A stretch of 64,000 bases of DNA. It comes from Mucilaginibacter sp. (GTDB lineage: Bacteria > Bacteroidota > Bacteroidia > Sphingobacteriales > Sphingobacteriaceae). How positions within the stretch are numbered: the first letter of the stretch is position 1; every line of letters begins with the position of its first letter. The DNA lies in NCBI GenBank assembly GCA_031292485.1, contig JARLHA010000003.1:124001-188000 (forward strand). Reading direction: 5' to 3'. The position numbers and the translations under genes were made by a program. Below, piece by piece: positions 1 to 8,347 of this stretch. The notes under the pieces are model-generated. The model had not been told where the DNA came from, ran no database searches, and saw nothing but the letters and a program-made list of their open reading frames with translations.

Positions 1-1
1 A

Positions 2-484
2 GAGTTTACCCGTGGCAAATTCCATGAGCTGATTGATGATGAATATGCCGATGTTAAAAAAGTAAAACGCGTACTGTTATGTACCGGCAAAATATACTAT
101 GACCTGCTTGAAAAACAGCAGGCCGACAAACGCAAAGATGTAGCTATTGTTCGTATTGAGCAATTATACCCAACGCCATTAGTGCAGATATTAAAGGTGA
201 AGGCTAAATACAGTAAAGCCACGGAGTTTATCTGGGTGCAGGAAGAGCCTGAAAATATGGGCGCATGGCCATATATTTGCCGCAAATTCCATAACGACAA
301 ATTAATCAACCTTAATGTAATTTCGCGTAATGAAGGCAGCAGCACCGCTACCGGTTTTGCAAAACAGCATGCGGCACAGCAATTGTTAATAGTATCGAAA
401 GCCTTTGAGGCGCCACCGGGCAAACAGGTAAAAACAGCAGTAAAAGAAACCGCTGCAAAAATGGCGACAGCCGGAGCGGATTAA
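2..484 (+). CDS. sucA: 2-oxoglutarate dehydrogenase E1, C-terminal part (cut by window start)
   Basis: The frame is open from the left edge and ends in TAA at 482-484, giving the last 160 residues of the thiamine-diphosphate E1 component of the 2-oxoglutarate dehydrogenase complex (TCA cycle, cytoplasm). Stretches typical of the E1o C-terminal domain are visible: VKRVLLCTGKIYYDL, then VAIVRIEQLYP, then WVQEEPENMGAW. The gene for the E2 partner starts 103 bp downstream on the same strand, as expected for a sucAB operon. The last 25 residues are Ala/Lys-rich and probably disordered. Identity rests on these motifs and on the neighbour; the N-terminal catalytic part lies outside the window. Confidence 0.93.
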   Translation, partial: EFTRGKFHELIDDEYADVKKVKRVLLCTGKIYYDLLEKQQADKRKDVAIVRIEQLYPTPLVQILKVKAKYSKATEFIWVQEEPENMGAWPYICRKFHNDKLINLNVISRNEGSSTATGFAKQHAAQQLLIVSKAFEAPPGKQVKTAVKETAAKMATAGAD

Positions 485-494
485 TAAACATAAC

Positions 495-564
495 CGTAGA
501 GACGCAACATTTTGCGTCTCTGTGAAAATTGCATACCGGAGACGCAAAGTATTGCGTCTCTACG
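495..564. repeat. Paired palindromic repeat (BIME-like) between sucA and odhB
   Basis: Two hairpins stand in tandem. Arms GAGACGCAA (499-507) and TTGCGTCTC (512-520) form the first; the same arms at 539-547 and 552-560 form the second, each with a 4-nt loop. The outer flanks CGTAGAGACGCAA (495-507) and TTGCGTCTCTACG (552-564) are also complementary, so the whole unit is one composite palindrome. This resembles REP/BIME elements. A related palindrome occurs at 3734-3755. It lies inside a probable operon, so it may also affect mRNA stability between E1 and E2. Confidence 0.8.
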
Positions 565-587
565 TTTAAAACTACAAAAATTAAACA

Positions 588-2180
588 ATGAGTTTAACGA
601 TCAAAGTTCCGCCGGTTGGCGAATCTATTACCGAAGTAACCCTGTCGGGCTGGAAAAAAAAAGACGGCGACGAGGTTAAAATGGATGAAGTAATTGCCGA
701 GCTGGAATCAGACAAGGCAACATTTGAACTTACCGCCGAAAAGGCAGGGATTTTAAGAATAGTTGCAAAAGAAGGCGATACACTTCCTATTGGTGCTGTT
801 GTTGCCACTATTGAAGAGAGCGGCACCGCAGGTTCGGTTGTGAAAGAAAGTGCACCCGCCGCTCAGCCTCAACCGGTTGTAGTTGCCACTGCGCCGGCTC
901 CCGCATCAGCAAATACCATTCCGGCTACCAACGGCGCGGCTCCGGCTGCTTCATTACAGGTAAAAGTACCAACGGTAGGCGAATCCATTACAGAAGTAAC
1001 CTTATCCCGCTGGATAAAAAAGGATGGCGATGCGGTTGCTATGGATGAGCCCATCGCTGAACTTGAATCAGATAAAGCTACCTTCGAACTAACTGCCGAA
1101 AAAGCAGGCATATTAAAAACAATTGCCAAAGAAGGTGATACGCTGCCCATTGGCGCAGTAGTATGTACCATTGAAGGTGTCGGCGCAGCAAAAGCAGCAG
1201 AAGCGGCGCCTGCGACTGCTACCGTTATAAACAATAGCAATACAACCTATGCATCCGGCACCCCATCACCTGCGGCAGCTAAAATACTGGCCGAAAAAGG
1301 CGTAGATGCCAAAGCATTAAGCGGGACCGGCGTTGGCGGCAGAATCACCAAAGAGGATGCCCTGCTTGCCGAAAAAGTATCCGAAAATCCGCAAATCAGT
1401 AAAGCAGCACAGAGCCAGATCGCCGAACCCGCTAAGCCTGCTGCTCCGGCACCGAAAGTTGAAAGTGCAGCACCCGGTTCAAGGACGGACCGTCGCGAAA
1501 AAATGTCGTCATTGCGCAAAACTGTGGCTAAACGTTTGGTTGCTGTTAAAAATGAAACTGCCATGCTCACCACCTTTAACGAAGTGGATATGGCGCCGAT
1601 CATGGAGCTGCGTGCCAAGTACAAAGATAAATTCAAAGAAAAACATGGCGTTGGCCTTGGCTTTATGTCATTCTTCACCAAAGCGGTTTGCGAAGCGCTG
1701 AAAGAATGGCCTGCAGTTGGCGCGCGTATTGAAGGCGAAGAAGTTGTTTACAGCAATTTCGCTGATATTTCTATTGCTGTTTCTGCTCCAAAGGGACTGG
1801 TTGTACCGGTGATCCGCAATGCGGAAAGCCTTAGCCTGGCTGGTATCGAAAAAGCAGTTGCCGCATTGGCCGTAAAAGCACGTGATAATAAACTAACCCT
1901 CGAAGAAATGACCGGCGGAACCTTCACCATTACCAATGGCGGAGTTTTTGGTTCGATGATGTCAACCCCGATCATTAATTCGCCGCAGTCAGCTATCCTG
2001 GGCATGCACAATATCATTGAGCGCCCGGTGGCTGTAAATGGCCAGGTAGTGATTCGCCCCATGATGTATGTGGCCCTGTCTTATGATCACCGCATCATTG
2101 ACGGCCGCGAATCGGTAAGCTTCCTGGTAAGGGTAAAACAATTACTGGAAGATCCAACAAGATTGTTGTTGGGCGTATAA
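588..2180 (+). CDS. odhB: Dihydrolipoyllysine-residue succinyltransferase (2-oxoglutarate dehydrogenase E2)
   Basis: 530 aa. E2 core of the 2-oxoglutarate dehydrogenase complex; transfers succinyl groups from lipoyl-lysine to CoA. Domain order: lipoyl domain 1 (about 1-78, lipoyl Lys43 in ESDKA), an Ala/Pro linker, lipoyl domain 2 (about 121-198, Lys163 in ESDKA), an Ala-rich linker, a peripheral subunit-binding domain (about 225-262, [14 protein letters not shown]...[12 protein letters not shown]), and a catalytic domain from about 300 with [10 protein letters not shown] at 499-508 (catalytic His501). The two lipoyl domains are nearly identical, so they arose by internal duplication; many E2o proteins have only one. 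The sucA context favours E2o over E2p. ATG start at 588. Confidence 0.95.
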   Translation: MSLTIKVPPVGESITEVTLSGWKKKDGDEVKMDEVIAELESDKATFELTAEKAGILRIVAKEGDTLPIGAVVATIEESGTAGSVVKESAPAAQPQPVVVATAPAPASANTIPATNGAAPAASLQVKVPTVGESITEVTLSRWIKKDGDAVAMDEPIAELESDKATFELTAEKAGILKTIAKEGDTLPIGAVVCTIEGVGAAKAAEAAPATATVINNSNTTYASGTPSPAAAKILAEKGVDAKALSGTGVGGRITKEDALLAEKVSENPQISKAAQSQIAEPAKPAAPAPKVESAAPGSRTDRREKMSSLRKTVAKRLVAVKNETAMLTTFNEVDMAPIMELRAKYKDKFKEKHGVGLGFMSFFTKAVCEALKEWPAVGARIEGEEVVYSNFADISIAVSAPKGLVVPVIRNAESLSLAGIEKAVAALAVKARDNKLTLEEMTGGTFTITNGGVFGSMMSTPIINSPQSAILGMHNIIERPVAVNGQVVIRPMMYVALSYDHRIIDGRESVSFLVRVKQLLEDPTRLLLGV

Positions 2181-2192
2181 GCCCCCTTCAAA

Positions 2193-2211
2193 CCTCCCCC
2201 GGTTGGGGAGG
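2193..2211. terminator. C/G-rich hairpin after odhB
   Basis: Arms CCTCCCC (2193-2199) and GGGGAGG (2205-2211) close a 5-nt loop 12 bp after the odhB stop. No clear T-run follows on the + strand, so this may be a structural repeat or a weak terminator rather than a classic intrinsic terminator. Confidence 0.4.
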
Positions 2212-2243
2212 CTTAAAAATAACACCGTGTGGTATAAACTTAT

Positions 2244-2448
2244 AAAGAGGCTATCTCAAAAGTCAGGATATAATGGACAAAGGCAACTTATATTTTGTCA
2301 CATTCAAATCTTAGTGCTCTTAGTGAATTCATAGTGCTCATTGTGGTAAAAAAATTAACCACTATGGACACAAAGGTTTCACTAAGGTCACAATGGCAAA
2401 TTAAATTTGAATATTTTTGTACTAAAGTGCTTTTGAGACAGCCTCTTT
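2244..2448. mobile_element. MITE-like element with 19-bp terminal inverted repeats
   Basis: The left end AAAGAGGCTATCTCAAAAG (2244-2262) matches the reverse complement of the right end (2430-2448) at 18 of 19 positions. The 205-bp interior has no open frame of note and contains further inverted segments (subterminal ATTCAAAT / ATTTGAAT, and GTGGT...ACCAC about a central A/T tract). The GAGGCTGTCTCAAAAG-type terminus resembles Bacteroidota insertion-sequence ends, which suggests a non-autonomous deletion derivative. The right end abuts the stop codon of the serine hydrolase gene. No unambiguous target duplication was seen. Confidence 0.65.
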
Positions 2449-3639
2449 TTATTTTATAGCCTTGTGCAGCTCATTTTCCAATTGAGATACCTTGTCCTGG
2501 TCGATATTATCATTAACAACAATCATAAAACCAAGTTGCTCAGTAGGGTAAAACTCACATATCGTATTAAAACCAATTCCGGTGTGGCCGGTATGGTAAT
2601 AGTCCTTAACACCATCCTCCAGGTCGTACATCCAGTTTAAGCCGATAGCAAAATCTTTAGGGTTACTGCCCCAAACCAGCTGGTGGCTTAGCTTAACAGC
2701 GGGGTCATTCTCCGTCAACTGCGCCTGCAGGTATTTCATCATATCATTCATGGTTGAGTTCATGCTGGGTCCTCCGGGGTAAAACAGGTTGGTATTGATG
2801 TCTGCACTGGTATTTGTTTTCAAATCAACCCATTTTATCGGGTTCCCTGCGCCATCGTATCCCTGAATAAACCGGCTAAGTTGAGTTAAAGGTATCCTGC
2901 TCCGCGTATCATACATGCCGAGATGGGTTTTTAGATAATGTGTTACAAGCACCTCATAAGGCTGCTTATAAATACGCTCCAACAACAGGATCAAAACCTC
3001 CATGGCATTGCCATTATAACGGTATTTGGTACCCGGAATGGTATCAATTTTAAATTGATGCAGATCCTTTAGCAGCGAATCCTGGTTATAACGAAGATAA
3101 AAGTTCAGTTGCCCGGGTAGTGGGAGTTTTTTAACGCTATCGCTAACTGAAGCAGGAAAATCCCTTGCAGAATTTGGCATGCCGGAGGTATGGCTTGCTA
3201 TATCAACCAGGCGTACCGGGTGCCCCTGGTATTGCAGGTTAGGGTAATCACCGGGCAGATATAGCCTGATATCATCTGTTAATTTAACTCTCTTTTCGAC
3301 AACCGCTTCGGCAAGCATGGTTCCTACAAAAGTTTTGGCAACCGATCCCAGGTTAAATAGTTGGTCGTATTTCGGTAACCGGCCTGTACCCTTTACCGAT
3401 TCACCATAGCTATACATATAATTGTGGCCATCTTTACAAACGCCGATTAATAAGCCAACTGTCACTTCATTTTTCATATAAGCGGCCGCGCCTCTTTGAA
3501 CAGCCGAATCCATGTGACTTTTCAAAGGGTTATTGGTCAATAATGGCTTTACAACTTGTGCGCGGGTCAGCTGAACAGACAGGAATAATAAGGATAAAAG
3601 GTAAACGTAAAATATCTTCATCATAAAAACAAGACGCAT
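2449..3639 (-). CDS. Secreted serine hydrolase (beta-lactamase-like fold)
   Basis: 396 aa as called from the ATG at 3639; two further in-frame ATGs (residues 6 and 7) directly precede the lysine of a standard signal peptide (MKIFYVYLLSLLFLSVQLTRAQ), so the real start may be at 3621. The protein is exported and probably periplasmic. Features of the class C beta-lactamase/DD-peptidase-like family are present: SxxK as SVAK at 99-102, a YRYNGN stretch (206-211) at the YxN position, and HTGHTG near the C-terminus at the KTG/HxG position. Substrate is not predictable: peptidase, esterase or amidase are all possible. It is monocistronic, with a MITE-like element at its 3' end. Confidence 0.88.
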   Translation of the reverse strand: MRLVFMMKIFYVYLLSLLFLSVQLTRAQVVKPLLTNNPLKSHMDSAVQRGAAAYMKNEVTVGLLIGVCKDGHNYMYSYGESVKGTGRLPKYDQLFNLGSVAKTFVGTMLAEAVVEKRVKLTDDIRLYLPGDYPNLQYQGHPVRLVDIASHTSGMPNSARDFPASVSDSVKKLPLPGQLNFYLRYNQDSLLKDLHQFKIDTIPGTKYRYNGNAMEVLILLLERIYKQPYEVLVTHYLKTHLGMYDTRSRIPLTQLSRFIQGYDGAGNPIKWVDLKTNTSADINTNLFYPGGPSMNSTMNDMMKYLQAQLTENDPAVKLSHQLVWGSNPKDFAIGLNWMYDLEDGVKDYYHTGHTGIGFNTICEFYPTEQLGFMIVVNDNIDQDKVSQLENELHKAIK

Positions 3640-3733
3640 GAAAGGGCAGATAAGTTACAAAGCTGTTTAGTGGGCAAGTCCCATATGTAGATGGATTGTT
3701 TTATTTATAGTTGGACAGGGTATGTACCGTGTA

Positions 3734-3755
3734 GAGACGCGATGCATCGCGTCTC
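3734..3755. repeat. Perfect 22-bp palindrome (GAGACGCGAT arms)
   Basis: GAGACGCGAT is followed by GC and then ATCGCGTCTC, a fully self-complementary 22-mer. The flanks GTGTA and CACGA extend the pairing imperfectly. It shares the GTAGAGACGC edge with the composite element at 495-564 and so belongs to the same REP-like family. It lies between divergent genes (serine hydrolase and sugar kinase). Confidence 0.75.
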
Positions 3756-3864
3756 CACGACATGCTAATTAAAATATATGATCTAAGGCCAGAGACAACA
3801 CAAAATCACCTTATTCATCATGCAATTTAAATAAAAAATACCAAAAAACCTTTTACCTTTAACC

Positions 3865-3884
3865 CCTGCCTGCCGGTAGGCAGG
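3865..3884. repeat. CCTGCCT...AGGCAGG hairpin repeat
   Basis: Arms CCTGCCT (3865-3871) and AGGCAGG (3878-3884) with a 6-nt loop lie 20 bp before the kinase start codon. The position would place the hairpin in the kinase mRNA leader, but the sequence also looks like a dispersed intergenic repeat. Confidence 0.5.
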
Positions 3885-3904
3885 ATTCAGCTTATTACCT
3901 AAAG

Positions 3905-4768
3905 ATGAACAACATTCTCTGCTTCGGCGAAATACTATGGGATGCTTTTGGCGACGAAAAAGTTGCCGGCGGCGCACCGATGAATGTGGCAAGGCACCTG
4001 GTACAACAGGGTGCAGATGTTTTATTTGCCAGTCGCGTTGGCGACGATGAATCGGGCCATGGCCTGGTTGATTTTTTAAAAGCCAACGGCTTGTACAGCG
4101 ACCTGATCCAGGTGGACACCCATCTCCCTACCTGCGAAGTAACGGTACAATTGGATAAGGATGGGCATGCTACCTACATCATTCCTCAACCTGTATCATG
4201 GGATAACATTCAGCATGACAATAATTTGGACGAAGCAGCCAAAGAGGCCTCGGCCATTGTTTACGGCAGCCTGGCCTGCCGCGATACCACAACCCGTGAT
4301 ACTTTGCTGAACCTGTTGAATGAGACAACGGCCCTGAAAATATTTGACGTTAACCTGCGCCCGCCGCATTATACCCTATCCACCATTGAAACACTGGCAG
4401 CAGGCGCCAATGTGATCAAAATGAACGAAGATGAAGCGGCTTTACTGATCGGCGGCACACCCGAAAATTTAAAGGAAGGCATTTTAGAATTCCGCTCAAA
4501 ATATCATGCCCAAACCATTTGCGTTACCCGTGGCGGCGATGGCGCCATTGTATGGCACGATTATCAGTTTTACGAACACCCGGGTTATAAGGTACAGGTA
4601 GTTGATACAGTAGGCGCAGGAGATTCCTTTTTGGCCGCTTTTGTAAACAGATTGCTAAAAGGGCAGCCAATGCCACAGATCTTGGAGACAGCTTGTAAAA
4701 TCGGCGCTTTTGTGGCTGGGAAAAGGGGGGCGAATCCTGTGTATGATGAAAGTGTTCTACCACTTTAG
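3905..4768 (+). CDS. PfkB-family carbohydrate kinase (fructokinase-like)
   Basis: 287 aa, cytoplasmic. Phosphorylates a sugar (probably fructose) with ATP at the entry to glycolysis. Visible features: N-terminal GEILWDAF and GGAPMNVA (sugar-binding Gly-Gly motif of the ribokinase fold), a mid-protein KMNEDEA stretch, and the C-terminal PfkB signature DTVGAGDSF with the anion hole GAGD and catalytic Asp240. Length is typical of the family. The family does not fix the sugar, so no gene symbol is given. It starts at ATG 3905 with no strong Shine-Dalgarno sequence, as is usual in Bacteroidota. Confidence 0.9.
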   Translation: MNNILCFGEILWDAFGDEKVAGGAPMNVARHLVQQGADVLFASRVGDDESGHGLVDFLKANGLYSDLIQVDTHLPTCEVTVQLDKDGHATYIIPQPVSWDNIQHDNNLDEAAKEASAIVYGSLACRDTTTRDTLLNLLNETTALKIFDVNLRPPHYTLSTIETLAAGANVIKMNEDEAALLIGGTPENLKEGILEFRSKYHAQTICVTRGGDGAIVWHDYQFYEHPGYKVQVVDTVGAGDSFLAAFVNRLLKGQPMPQILETACKIGAFVAGKRGANPVYDESVLPL

Positions 4769-4856
4769 TTGGGGTCGATTTATTTGCAAAATATTAATGT
4801 TATCCCTTAAGAGGTGAAGAGTAAGCTTGTCTGAAACATTGAAAATAATTGTAGCT

Positions 4857-5013
4857 ACCCTCTTTTTTGCCTGCAAAAGAGAGGGTGGTCGAGCGAAGCA
4901 AAGACCGGGTGAGTCAACCCGGCGGACATTGGCGCCAATGCATGGCGGCGAGTTTACTCACCCCGACTACCCTACGCTGGTCGACCCGCTCTGCCGAAAT
5001 CGGCAAAGAGGGT
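4857..5013. repeat. 157-bp structured intergenic repeat (double hairpin with outer inverted repeat)
   Basis: Outer ends ACCCTCTTT (4857-4865) and AAAGAGGGT (5005-5013) are inverted repeats. Each end also folds by itself: ACCCTCT (4857-4863) with AGAGGGT (4880-4886), and a right hairpin at 4984-5013 with TGCCGA/TCGGCA inside. The middle carries GGTGAGT and ACTCACC as another pair. Short open frames crossing it use TTG starts and have no protein-like character. It fills most of the 368-bp gap between the kinase and VWA genes and looks like a dispersed palindromic element or a structured RNA. Confidence 0.6.
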
Positions 5014-5136
5014 AAAAAAATTGAGCTTCAAACAACAGGGGCTTTGTCATCCTTTCCTAACAATTCCAATAAATTACCTCTCACCCCAAACTTTTCAAAA
5101 AAATAATCCGTTTCTTTATATCAGAAAGGGTACCGT

Positions 5137-6234
5137 ATGCGTGGTTTTGAATTCTCGAAGTATAAACCCAGCCAGATTCCAAAAGGCGGGTTTGAAGATT
5201 TACTGAAATTATTTTTAGAATTGCTAAACTACACCGCCGGCGATGCTGGCGAAGCTTTGGCCTGGATGAACGAGCTGGATAAGCAATATAATATTACCAA
5301 TAACGAGTACGGGATGGGTAATTTTATTGACGACCTGAAGCAAAAAGGCTACCTGACCGAAGATAACGAAAAAGGCAATTTTAATATCACCGCCAAAACC
5401 GAACAGAGCATCCGCGAATCAGCGCTGGAAGAAATTTTCGGAAAGTTAAAAAAATCAGGGAAAGGCAACCACCGTTCGCCCCAATCGGGCCAGGGCGACG
5501 AAAAGAATGCAGAACGGCGCGAGTTTGAGTTTGGCGACAGTTCCGACCAGATCAACATGACGCAATCCATCCATAACGCCCAGGTTAACCACGGCATCGG
5601 CGATTTTATGATGACCGAACGCGACCTGGAAGTGGAGGAAATGGATTACAAAACCCTTACTTCCACCGTGCTGATGATCGATATTTCGCACTCCATGATT
5701 CTTTACGGTGAGGACAGGATAACCCCGGCCAAAAAAGTGGCCATGGCCCTTGCAGAGCTGATCCGCACCAAATACCCTAAGGATACGCTGGATATTGTTG
5801 TTTTTGGCAATGATGCCTGGCCCATCACGTTAAAAGATCTGCCCTATTTGCAGGTTGGCCCCTATCATACCAATACCTATGCCGGGCTCGAACTGGCTAC
5901 CGATCTGTTGCGCAGGCGCAAAACCCATAACAAGCAGATCTTTATGATCACCGATGGCAAGCCCACCTGCTTAAAAGAAGGCACTAAATATTATAAAAAC
6001 AGCATTGGCCTCGACCGTAAAGTGGTTAATAAAACCCTTAACATGGCGGCGCAGTGTAAACGATTAAAAATACCGGTCACCACATTTATGATCGCCAAAG
6101 ACCCCTACCTGCAACAGTTTGTTCGTAAATTTACGGAGACAAACGGCGGCAAAGCTTTTTACAGCTCACTAAATGGTTTGGGCGAATATATTTTTGAGGA
6201 TTATATCCGTAACCGGAGGAAGACGGTAAGATGA
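5137..6234 (+). CDS. VWA-domain protein, MIDAS type (MoxR partner)
   Basis: 365 aa, no signal peptide. The C-terminal half is a von Willebrand A domain with the metal-ion-dependent adhesion site: D182-I-S184-H-S186 (DxSxS), a Thr in the HTNTYAGLEL loop, and TDG at 272-274. The N-terminal half (about 1-170) is acidic, helical and unassigned. In MoxR/RavA-ViaA and YehL-YehP type systems a VWA protein works with an AAA+ ATPase as a chaperone or metal-insertion machine; the matching ATPase lies two genes downstream on the same strand. The target is unknown. The ATG at 5137 was chosen because the preceding frame crosses a repeat element. Confidence 0.85.
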   Translation: MRGFEFSKYKPSQIPKGGFEDLLKLFLELLNYTAGDAGEALAWMNELDKQYNITNNEYGMGNFIDDLKQKGYLTEDNEKGNFNITAKTEQSIRESALEEIFGKLKKSGKGNHRSPQSGQGDEKNAERREFEFGDSSDQINMTQSIHNAQVNHGIGDFMMTERDLEVEEMDYKTLTSTVLMIDISHSMILYGEDRITPAKKVAMALAELIRTKYPKDTLDIVVFGNDAWPITLKDLPYLQVGPYHTNTYAGLELATDLLRRRKTHNKQIFMITDGKPTCLKEGTKYYKNSIGLDRKVVNKTLNMAAQCKRLKIPVTTFMIAKDPYLQQFVRKFTETNGGKAFYSSLNGLGEYIFEDYIRNRRKTVR

Positions 6235-6314
6235 TGTGCGGATGTGCAAATATGCAGATGTGCAGATGAGAGAAAGATGTGCGGATCTGGGAAAGATATG
6301 CAGATTTGCAAATG
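6235..6314. repeat. Degenerate short tandem repeat (GATGTGCAGATG-like)
   Basis: Directly after the VWA stop codon the sequence consists of imperfect copies of GATGTGCRGAT / ATATGCAGAT units separated by short A/G-rich spacers. There is no coding content. A run of AATGAC units follows at 6351-6373. Confidence 0.6.
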
Positions 6315-6381
6315 ACAGCACATGTATTATGGGGTTAGTAAAAAACACACCAATGACCCAATGACTTAATGACGTAACTAA

Positions 6382-6759
6382 ATGAATATTGACCACATCA
6401 ACCACCTGGTATTAACCGTAAAGGACGTCGAGGAAACCTGCGCGTTTTACCAGGGTATTTTAGGGATGGAAATCGAAATAATTACAGCCAGGAAAAGAGC
6501 GTTGAAATTCGGCGACCAACGATTTACCCTGCATCAAAAAGGGATGCGGTTTAGTCCGGAGGCGCACATTCCTACGCCGGGGGCGATAGACATCGGCTTT
6601 AAAGTAAAAGAATCTGTCGAGCAGATCAAAGCAGAACTCGAAAACAAAAACATAGCGATAGAAGGAATAGTACAAAGGCCCGGGGCAACCGGAAAAGTAA
6701 CCTCTGTCTATTTCCGCGACCCCGATCAAAACCTGATCGAAGTGAGCAGCACGCTGTGA
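6382..6759 (+). CDS. VOC-family protein (glyoxalase/dioxygenase fold)
   Basis: 125 aa, one vicinal-oxygen-chelate domain made of two beta-alpha-beta-beta-beta modules. The N-terminal HINHLVLTVKDVEETCAFYQ is a typical first module with a metal-ligand His; the second module ends in VYFRDPDQNLIEVSS, with the typical xDPxGNxxE-like end that supplies a metal-ligand Glu. Function could be a lactoylglutathione lyase-like isomerase, a dioxygenase or a resistance protein; the sequence does not decide. It sits between the VWA and MoxR genes on the same strand with gaps of 147 and 54 bp, so cotranscription is plausible but a functional link is not shown. Confidence 0.85.
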   Translation: MNIDHINHLVLTVKDVEETCAFYQGILGMEIEIITARKRALKFGDQRFTLHQKGMRFSPEAHIPTPGAIDIGFKVKESVEQIKAELENKNIAIEGIVQRPGATGKVTSVYFRDPDQNLIEVSSTL

Positions 6760-6813
6760 TGCATAATTTGCAGCTTGCACCTAATTGAAACAATGCCAAA
6801 TGACTAATGACCA

Positions 6814-8322
6814 ATGACTAGCAAACTACTAAATATCAGAACCCTCGGCGAGTTAAAAAAAACGGACTATAAAAGCCGCTCGGTTAAGGATGAATTAAGG
6901 GCAAACCTCATTAAACAATTACAGCATGGCGAAGGCGGCTTTGAAGGGATCATTGGTTTTGAGGATACGGTTATTCCCGATCTGCAAACCGCCATCCTTT
7001 CGCGCCACAATATTTTATTGCTGGGCTTGCGCGGGCAGGCAAAAACCCGTATTGCCCGCCTGCTGGTGAACCTGTTGGACGAATACATGCCTTATATCGA
7101 AGGATCTGAATTGTACGATGACCCATTAGCGCCCATATCCTGGTTCGGGCATAACGAGATCATTACCAAAGGCGATGATACCCCTATTGGCTGGGTGCAC
7201 CGCTCTGAACGGTATACCGAAAAACTGGCTACGCCGGATGTTACGGTTGCCGATTTGATCGGTGATGTTGACCCCATCAAGGCGGCCACCATGAAATTGA
7301 CCTATTCAGATGAACGGGTGATCCACTTTGGCTTGATCCCACGTGCGCATCGCGGCATCTTCGTGATCAATGAGTTACCAGATTTACAGGCCCGTATCCA
7401 GGTATCCTTATTTAATATTTTACAGGAAAGGGATATCCAGATCCGTGGTTTTAAGCTGCGCCTGCCGTTGGATATCCAGTTTGTGTTTACCGCAAACCCT
7501 GAAGATTATACCAACCGCGGCTCGATTGTTACGCCGCTTAAAGACCGTATTGAAAGCCAGATCTTAACCCATTATCCGCGTACTATCGACGTTTCCCGCA
7601 AAATCACCCAGCAGGAAGCATCACTTACAGCCGATCAGCGCTCGGCCATTGAGGTAGATGACCTGGTAAAAAACCTGGTGGAACAAATTGCCTTTGAAGC
7701 GCGAAATTCCGAATATATCGATAAAAAGTCAGGCGTCTCCGCAAGGTTAACCATATCGGCATTTGAAAACCTGGTAAGCAATGCCGAACGGCGGATGCTG
7801 ATCAACAGTGAAAAAAACACATTCGTCCGTATTTCCGATTTCCTCGGCGTTATCCCTGCCATCACCGGCAAAATTGAGCTGGTTTATGAAGGCGAACTGG
7901 AAGGCCCCGGTAAAGTAGCCAATATCCTGATCGGTAAAGCAATTAAAACACTGATGCTCCAGTTTTTCCCTGATCCGGAAAAAACAAAAAAAGCAAAAGC
8001 CCCAAACCCTTATGCCGAAATCATCAATTGGTTTGCCGATGGCAATAATTTAGCTGTAATTGACGAATTGCCGCTCCATGAATACAAAAAAGCCCTTAAT
8101 GCCGTTAATGGATTAAAGAGCCTTGTAAAAAAACTGCATCCCCGGTTAACGGATAACCAGGAGTTATTAATGATGGAATTTGTTTTGCATGGCTTGTCGG
8201 AGTTCTCACAGTTAAACAAAGGTTTTCTTGATAACGGCTTTGCCTTTTCGGATATGTTTAACAGCTTGTTTAACCTGCAGCCGGATGATGACGACCTTGA
8301 CATTGACAACGACCGTTATTAA
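6814..8322 (+). CDS. MoxR-type AAA+ ATPase (Mg-chelatase subunit I-like)
   Basis: 502 aa, cytoplasmic. Walker A GLRGQAKT at 71-78; Walker B position IFVINELP at 182-189, where the usual Asp-Glu is Asn186-Glu187; sensor 1 Asn228 in FTANPED; a probable arginine finger in TPLKDRIES. About 200 C-terminal residues form the lid domain and an unassigned helical tail ending in an acidic stretch (QPDDDDLDIDNDRY). MoxR ATPases pair with VWA proteins to remodel or activate client proteins; the VWA partner lies at 5137-6234. The ATG at 6814 is embedded in a run of AATGAC repeats, so the exact start is slightly uncertain. Confidence 0.87.
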   Translation: MTSKLLNIRTLGELKKTDYKSRSVKDELRANLIKQLQHGEGGFEGIIGFEDTVIPDLQTAILSRHNILLLGLRGQAKTRIARLLVNLLDEYMPYIEGSELYDDPLAPISWFGHNEIITKGDDTPIGWVHRSERYTEKLATPDVTVADLIGDVDPIKAATMKLTYSDERVIHFGLIPRAHRGIFVINELPDLQARIQVSLFNILQERDIQIRGFKLRLPLDIQFVFTANPEDYTNRGSIVTPLKDRIESQILTHYPRTIDVSRKITQQEASLTADQRSAIEVDDLVKNLVEQIAFEARNSEYIDKKSGVSARLTISAFENLVSNAERRMLINSEKNTFVRISDFLGVIPAITGKIELVYEGELEGPGKVANILIGKAIKTLMLQFFPDPEKTKKAKAPNPYAEIINWFADGNNLAVIDELPLHEYKKALNAVNGLKSLVKKLHPRLTDNQELLMMEFVLHGLSEFSQLNKGFLDNGFAFSDMFNSLFNLQPDDDDLDIDNDRY

Positions 8323-8347
8323 TTTTTTTTCATTTTAACCTGTTAGT

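Noticed and set aside
4827..5206. Short + strand frames before the VWA gene
   Set aside because: They cross the structured repeat in several frames, and at least one depends on a TTG start; no protein-like sequence.
6235..6314. Possible CRISPR array in the repeated stretch after the VWA gene
   Set aside because: The units are short, irregular and without unique spacers of constant length.
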